Below, piece after piece: positions 58,002 to 64,000 of a stretch of DNA of 64,000 bases. Both the position numbers and the translations under genes were made by a program. The stretch spans positions 759,645-823,644 of the forward strand of contig SCFE01000042.1 of the NCBI GenBank assembly GCA_004352715.1, given 5' to 3'. The notes under the pieces were generated by a model. The model was not told the origin of the DNA, ran no database searches, and saw only the letters and a list, made by a program, of their open reading frames with translations. This DNA is from Hofstenia miamia (taxonomy: Eukaryota; Xenacoelomorpha; Acoela). Every line of letters begins with the position of its first letter. The stretch's first letter is position 1.

Positions 58002-58381
58002 AAAGCTTCCAGACGAGATGTTCTTTATCTAACAGATTTTCACAAATCAAATACAGTCAGTACAAACAAACGTTAAATGAACTCTATGAAACTTGGAATG
58101 AAGAAGATGAAATTGACGAATTAGTTGAATGGAATCATTTGAATGATAATATCCAAGAAAGAAAGTCGAATTGTTTAGAAAACACTTTAGATGAATTTAA
58201 CTACAATTCCCTTCCTCCATGTCATTGTCGCAATAATTCTCCAAAAGACTTTTCTGCATCAATCACAACACCTGATGCTGCAAATTTCAGTAATCCTATT
58301 GCAGATGTTGATGACGATGCTTTGATACCATTTACTGAAACAATTCCATTTATTAATCCTGGACATACAAAATATAATTGA
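58002..58381 (+). CDS. Host gene exon 2, FAM181-like (weak)
   Basis: The acceptor AG at 58000-58001 joins exon 1 in phase 1, completing a Glu codon. 126 codons including the stop (TGA 58379-58381) follow; the total protein is 192 residues. It contains NRFSQIKYSQYKQTLNELYE, then a strongly acidic stretch around WNEEDEIDELVEW, and a Ser/Asn/Pro-rich end (LIPFTETIPFINPGH). No membrane segment or signal peptide. Both exons are open and spliced in frame, so this is probably a real gene. An ATTAAA near 58526 could be its poly(A) signal. Confidence 0.55.
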
Positions 58382-60569
58382 CTTTCTTTTGTTAAGTTCT
58401 ACAAAGCACAGCTGTACAGCAAATTATATTTTATTGAAGCATGAAAATTTATTTGTCACGATGAATAATAATTTTACTAACGTTATCTGCTTAAAAAATA
58501 GTTAACAGTATATTTTCATGTTTTATTAAATCAGGCTATGTAATACTGAAAATTTCTACTTTTCCGTTATAATTATATTTCAATATGTAAAATTGACTAT
58601 GATTACGAAAAATCATAGGTTTATTACTGATATCTTCGATTTAATTAATTGATTAAAATGAATGACATGTTTAGTTTCAAAACTCACTGGCATTTACCCA
58701 ATTTAGAAAGCACAAATAGTCACAATTTTGTTAATCGATTTGTGGACTAAAAGAAGAAAAATATAGTGCCACGCGGAGGACGTGTTAAATAAGCACTAAA
58801 AAGTTGATAACTAAAAAATTGTTGATATAGATATACACTGATTAGCTTAGCATAATTAAATAATTCATTGTACGCGATAAATATTTAAGAAAGATAACGT
58901 ATAAAAGCAAGAGTAAGTGTTTATAAATTTAAGTAAGTACTTCTTAGTTTTAGAAAATATCACATTTTCTTTTTACACTTCGTTTAATGGAAAAGTTTAT
59001 TGACTTTTATTTCAGTATTAAAATATTAATTCAAGGCTAAGATTTTGCTTCCTCTTCCTATGTCAGAATATATATTCTGGCTCACCCCAAGATCTCTACA
59101 TTTTGATCGATTAACTCCAAGCAACCTATGTGCCTTTAAAGTCACAAACCTGTTTATTAAAATTTCATACTATTTTTGCCAAGCCTATAAGGAGATTTGA
59201 GAATACTGGGAATTGGACATATCTATGAGTAAGTGTGCTTTTTTGTTACTTTAAAAATTTGTGAAAAATAGTATTTCTGTGCAGGAAATAAATGGAAAAT
59301 GCTATATTTTCCTCAAAATTTTAAAATTCTTTCCATACCCAGTGTTCAGATAATAAAACGGTCTAAAGTTCATGACAACAACAACTAGCCTCCGGAAATT
59401 TGTTTTCTGTAAGCATATTTAGACCACCTAAGTCCATCCAGCCCATGAATTAGGAATAAAAATGAAAGAAGAGACGATTCTCTATCAAGTGGTACTTTCA
59501 GATTTGAGATATCTCTTTTATTTAGTGAGTTAGGAGTGCTAAAAAACTTCTATGAAAGAGATCACAAATTGTAATTAGGACAACCTATTCGAACCGGTAA
59601 ATATGATTTGCAAAATTAATTATCTAATAAATTGTGACAAGTTGAATTTGACTGCAATGTCAAATATTATTGATGAAGTATGTGATAACACGAATTATTT
59701 GAAATTCAGCAAATGAAATAGCTCCATTTATCTGAATATGCTAATCAAAAGAATCTCTACAGGCTATACAGTAATCTGCATTGTAAACACTTGGAAAAAC
59801 TTGGAAATACTTGGAAAAATCCACTTCGTAAATTCTTTATTTGTTTAATTTTTTAAAACCTACATGAAATGGTTGAGTTGAATTTCTGTTGTGTTGCTTC
59901 ATGGATTACTTAAAATATTTTAAGTAAGCAATGGTTGCTTCCAGTCGTTAATAGTTAATCATATAAATTGAAAATTTCTGTTGGCCCTTATTCAGTGCTT
60001 GTGTGTAAAGGGGGTGATACAAACCTCTGATCAAGCAAGCAATTTTATTCTAATGGGTCCGCAAACATGTTGCCGCAATACATTATCAAACATTCGTCAA
60101 ACAAGCCATCAGACATCTTCTGGAATTTCTCGTTATGGTGAACTATTTTACAAAAATTGTGGGCTTTATGAGGTATACAAATTCGTTTTTGATACAATTG
60201 TTGTTAAACATGCCTGTATTTATATGATAATTATTTTCTGTCAATAAATGTGTAATGATTCGAGGGATCGGAAATAAATAATTTAAATATTATTGTTGGG
60301 TAACAATAAATTATTTTTATTGATAAATTGATAAAATAAATTATTGCAATTATTGTTGAACCCTTAGACAATTATATTAGGCTTAGTGTAGAATCTTGTC
60401 AACCCATAATTCGCTAGTTATAGAAGTCGCTTGTCAAATTCAGTACATTATTGCGATAGATCAGGTATAACAGATCCCAAAAATTATCCTCAACTGACTC
60501 AATTTGTTTTAGACATTAACTAAATTAACAATACAAAATCGTTCCTGAGTGTAATTACTAACAACAGCT
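58382..60569. other. No recognisable gene
   Basis: AT-rich DNA. The open frame at 59981-60247 has no recognisable content. Confidence 0.55.
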
Positions 60570-61230
60570 TGTTTAGGTTGAGAGCAGTGGATGGTAGAGG
60601 GTCGAAACCCGACGCCAAGCGATGCGTGAGAGAGGCTTTCTTCAGCGGTAACAGCTCCAGACTACTTGGACATTATGATGGACACCAACGATTCTCTCAG
60701 TGCGTGTGATATTGCCTCAGTGATTGTGTGTGTGTGTGTGTGATAACTTACTAATTTAGTGTGTTGATTGTTCTTGTTATTGTTACTATGTAAATAAAGG
60801 CGGAAATAAAGCAACCTCGATGCTTTCGCTTGTTATTTTGCCTTACATATAATAAACCTACATGTTGAACTATCATACATGTGAACAATCAAAGCAGTCG
60901 GCAAGAAAAGGACATTATAAGTCGGTCCATTGTCTAACAATCGATTCACACATGAATATGAATTGTAATCCGGCTGAATGAAATTAGTTCTAAAAAGAGT
61001 TAATTAACACCGCGATAGCATAGTAGCTAATAATGTAATACATCTGTGGTCTCTGACACAAACGATAGGAAAATTATAACGGATAAAAATCCCTATTCCT
61101 ATTCCTAACCTAAGAGCACTTTGAGGAATCCCGGCTACTGGCTGCACCGCATTTTGAATAGCTGAGTTTTGCAGCTGCTCCAGAATTCCTTTAACCGGAT
61201 TTGGGGACCATCGTTGGATTCCTCTTGTGC
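60570..61230 (-). repeat. Dispersed repeat, copy B
   Basis: Inverted relative to copy A at 26135-26790, with the same block order. It contains a (GT)n run at 60726-60741. The plus strand carries two AATAAA-type signals near 60795-60807 and ends in CTTACA, which would suit an LTR, but no matching primer site follows. Confidence 0.7.
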
Positions 61231-64000
61231 TCGAACATTTAGATTTCCATTTAATTAATTAAATAACCTGACAAGATAACAAAGTAAATCCAGTAAAATT
61301 TGTTCATCACAAATAAAATCAATTACTGCATATTTATATCAAATAGGTGTAAGCAATCAAATACTCAGCTAGTACCTGTTAGTAGACGTTGTTATGACAG
61401 TTTAATAGTTTTCCCGGTTTTTCTTCATCTGCTATTAATTACGCATGTCAGCATTAATTAGTGTGCGCTATATTGTCCTTTGATTTTTGTCAAATACTGC
61501 TGAGCAAATTAATATCAAAGCTGCTTTTATAAATTTTTAAAAATAATCAAATTATAATAACCATGTGTTTTACAATTAATTATATTATTGCAATTAAGTC
61601 TTAATTGTTTTCATTCTTTCTCTTAAATTGACCACACATGGATTATGTCACATTAGCAACACTAAATTGAAGAGTGAAGTCAATAAAAGATGTTCAATAG
61701 CACTTGTTTTAGCAACATAACATTTTTTCTACATGTTGCATTCCATAAAAATTTCGATTGGCTTTCATGAAGCTCCATTTCCAAATGCAATGAATAGGCG
61801 TTCAGCTTTGTTTAATTTCTAGGGACCCACTTGAAATTTGATGACGCCATTTCTGTTGCCTGATTTTCCAAAGACTTTTAGGATTTCTATGACATAATTT
61901 CCCAATGATTGTAAGTAATTCAAAAGTACACAAACAAGGAATTAATCAATCACCACCCTTTCTGACCTGGGGCATAACGATTTTTGATGATGGTATCAAA
62001 TCTAAAAATTTTTAGAATTTCCTTAAATAATTTAGATATTGATTTTAACCATTGCAAATATTTTAATTTATCAGGATTCATTTCTAAATTATCAAATAAA
62101 ATTCATTGGTTACCATATTTTTTCACTTACAATAATTATAAGTTTCTTAAAAATAGGTAGGCTATGCCTCTGATTGAATAATAACATCCTACATTAAGTG
62201 AGCAGTTATTTAAAAAAATTGCTATGAACGTTAATAAAAGCCAACAAATCACATTAAAAAAGTTAAATAATCAAACGCTTAGTAGTGGGAAAGGGGTGAG
62301 GAAATCGTCAGCTCTTTTTTGAATAAGGTTGGCTAGCAAGTCAACCTACAGTACAATGAATGTTAGTTAATATATGGACAGTGTATATACAGTCTCGAAA
62401 ACGCAATGTCATTTTTAACTATTTGAACTTTTTTGTATTTACGCTCTTAAAGATTCAAGAAATTTTTGAAAGATATTTTTCAATAATTGTTACAATAATA
62501 TTTTTGGAGAAATAAATTGTTGTTATTTTTGAAAGCTAAAAATAAATAATTGCAATTATTTTATTGCAAATTATTTTTTTGCAAAAAATAATTTTTAATC
62601 CCTGAATAATTCACGTCTAACGATTGCTTTTGTAGGTAAATATGTGAATCCCGTGCAAAACATTCACAATGACACTCTAACGATGATGCTAATTACATAA
62701 ACCATGCTTCATATCACTAAGGCTACGGTTAGACTAAGTGATTGGTATCAAGAAAAGTTACAAAATCACGTTTCAATAGCGACACGACAAACTCACAGAC
62801 ATACAAAATTTTATATCTACAGTTCACAGAAGCCAATCTGATACTCTACATACGGTGTTCAACAAGCGAAATTAACTTGCTTTGGGAAAATCATTGGTTA
62901 GTTATATACGTGTATTAACAAGTTTACTTTGAATGCGAGACAGGTAGATATTTTGCAAACGCACACTTCGCTTGTAAATTTTTTATAACTGACAAACGGT
63001 TTAAAATTTTAATTTTTTCTAGTCTAAATCCGAAAATGCTGTGAATTCTCTGATGCATTGATTTCGCATAATGGCTTATTGCAGGAATGTAGGCCTACTC
63101 CTAATTATTTAACAAGGGGCTCTAAGCTTTAGCAAAGTATTTTTATTTTATATTTTGCCAAAATTATTTTTTCAAAAAATAAAATCTAACGCCCCAATAT
63201 TTAAATAAGATGAGATCGAATTTTATAAGAATATAAGAAATGCTCTTTGAATTAATGTCAAATATCTTTACTACGATAACAGGACTGTTTTGTTGACATT
63301 CGTGTTTGCTCTGTTTCACTGAAACCGTAAGTCTAGTAAAATTTGATTTTAAGTAATATACATTTGTGTATATGCCATTGACGCACAATATCTTATGATA
63401 TAGAATAATGAATTGCTTCCATTAATACGGTAGTATGTCTCTATTAGCCAAATATCAAACTAGCGTATGTACTACATTATATATATATATATATATATAT
63501 ATACTTCACAGTCCTTGCCATCCTCCTTTATGCTAAATTTAGCAGAGACAATATGAGCAATTTTTTGTACGGTCACAACGGAGAAGTAATATCAAACTTC
63601 TTGTTGAAGGGAACAATTTGCTTATATTGTATGGCATAATTATTGAAATCCAATGTGTTTGTTTTTCAATTTAGCATTGTTTTTACATTGTTAAATATTA
63701 AATATCTAATATTAGCAATTTTAATAACATAAATCGCAGAAACTGTTAAGAAAATAAATTGTAAAGTCTAATGATAAATTAGGGGAGAAATTCGTTCTTC
63801 TAGACATCAATAAGATTTAAATGATTACTTTAGCAAAGATTAATAATAATAGAACAGTTCGGAATTTGCTTTTTCTTACAACATAATTGAGAAATTTTAA
63901 TACATCTAAACTTAAAATTGTACGCAAGTACTTTGCAATGGAAGATTCTTGCTTGGCAAGCTAATGATTGGTAAAACTAAAGAAATCAGAATATATGTTT
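61231..64000. other. No recognisable gene; one microsatellite
   Basis: (AT)n at 63479-63502. AATAATTGCAATTATT-type palindromic AT sequence occurs around 60300-60360 and again at 62520-62590. No gene supported. Confidence 0.55.

Noticed and set aside
60595-60620. tRNA B-box-like GGGTCGAAACCC, suggesting a tRNA-derived SINE
   Set aside because: The loop is one base short, no A box lies at a suitable distance, and the same block belongs to the longer dispersed repeat.
60726-60741. (GT)n run as a CRISPR- or satellite-like array
   Set aside because: A short dinucleotide repeat; no array with spacers occurs anywhere in the window.

Overview
This looks like a 64 kb stretch of an AT-rich animal genome, most likely an invertebrate. 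The grounds are coding exons separated by spliceosomal introns (clearest in a rhodopsin-type receptor gene), many (AT)n microsatellites, and a dense, varied load of eukaryotic mobile elements: Ty3/gypsy, LINE, Penelope-like, piggyBac, hAT, non-autonomous DNA elements and a Polinton/Maverick-like viral remnant. I cannot name the phylum. Seven runs of N interrupt the window; four lie inside (AT)n tracts and a fifth ends in one.

Layout. 1-6026: a Ty3/gypsy retrotransposon on the minus strand. Its integrase is cut by the window edge, followed (right to left in its own order) by gag with a coiled coil and zinc knuckle, protease, reverse transcriptase and RNase H, plus a primer binding site and one candidate LTR. 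Most of it still sits in one reading frame, but that frame is broken by several stops, mostly TGA. 6027-10100: AT-rich DNA without recognisable genes. 10111-10800: a decayed, unrecognised coding stretch. About 11000-18694: a minus-strand island of decayed Polinton/adintovirus-like virion genes (small conserved protein, penton-like N-terminus, major capsid protein, pVI-like minor capsid protein, adenain-like protease, fibre-like protein). Short TATATA boxes sit directly before the start codons, and a recurring intergenic cassette includes a 16-bp palindrome. A complete piggyBac element with TTAA flanks (11844-14547) is inserted in the fibre-like gene. 18700-22431: a second, plus-strand Ty3/gypsy fragment (integrase with GPY/F module) followed by about 2.2 kb of unrecognised coding-like sequence in the position where some elements carry env; a polypurine tract and LTR start follow.

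26135-34600: repeats. One copy of a roughly 650-bp dispersed repeat (the other copy is at 60570-61230), an inverted-repeat DNA element, three LINE fragments, and a short hAT element with 8-bp target duplications. 35687-38989: a two-exon class A GPCR gene on the minus strand, intact and of plausible full length (300 codons), the best host gene here. 43040-44215: a LINE pseudogene split by a GATTTAAATC-rich hAT-type MITE with a perfect 8-bp target duplication. 44542-44788: one isolated candidate host exon. 49645-49860: a short dispersed repeat. 53600-55771: Penelope-like sequence bounded on both sides by (AT)n, containing two copies of one segment. 56502-58381: a second intact two-exon host gene of 192 codons, with weak resemblance to FAM181. 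The rest, including 61231-64000, shows no gene that I can support.

How it fits together: this is host DNA with two plausible intact genes in which several waves of elements landed on top of one another. The nesting gives relative ages: piggyBac after the viral island, hAT-MITE after the LINE at 43 kb.
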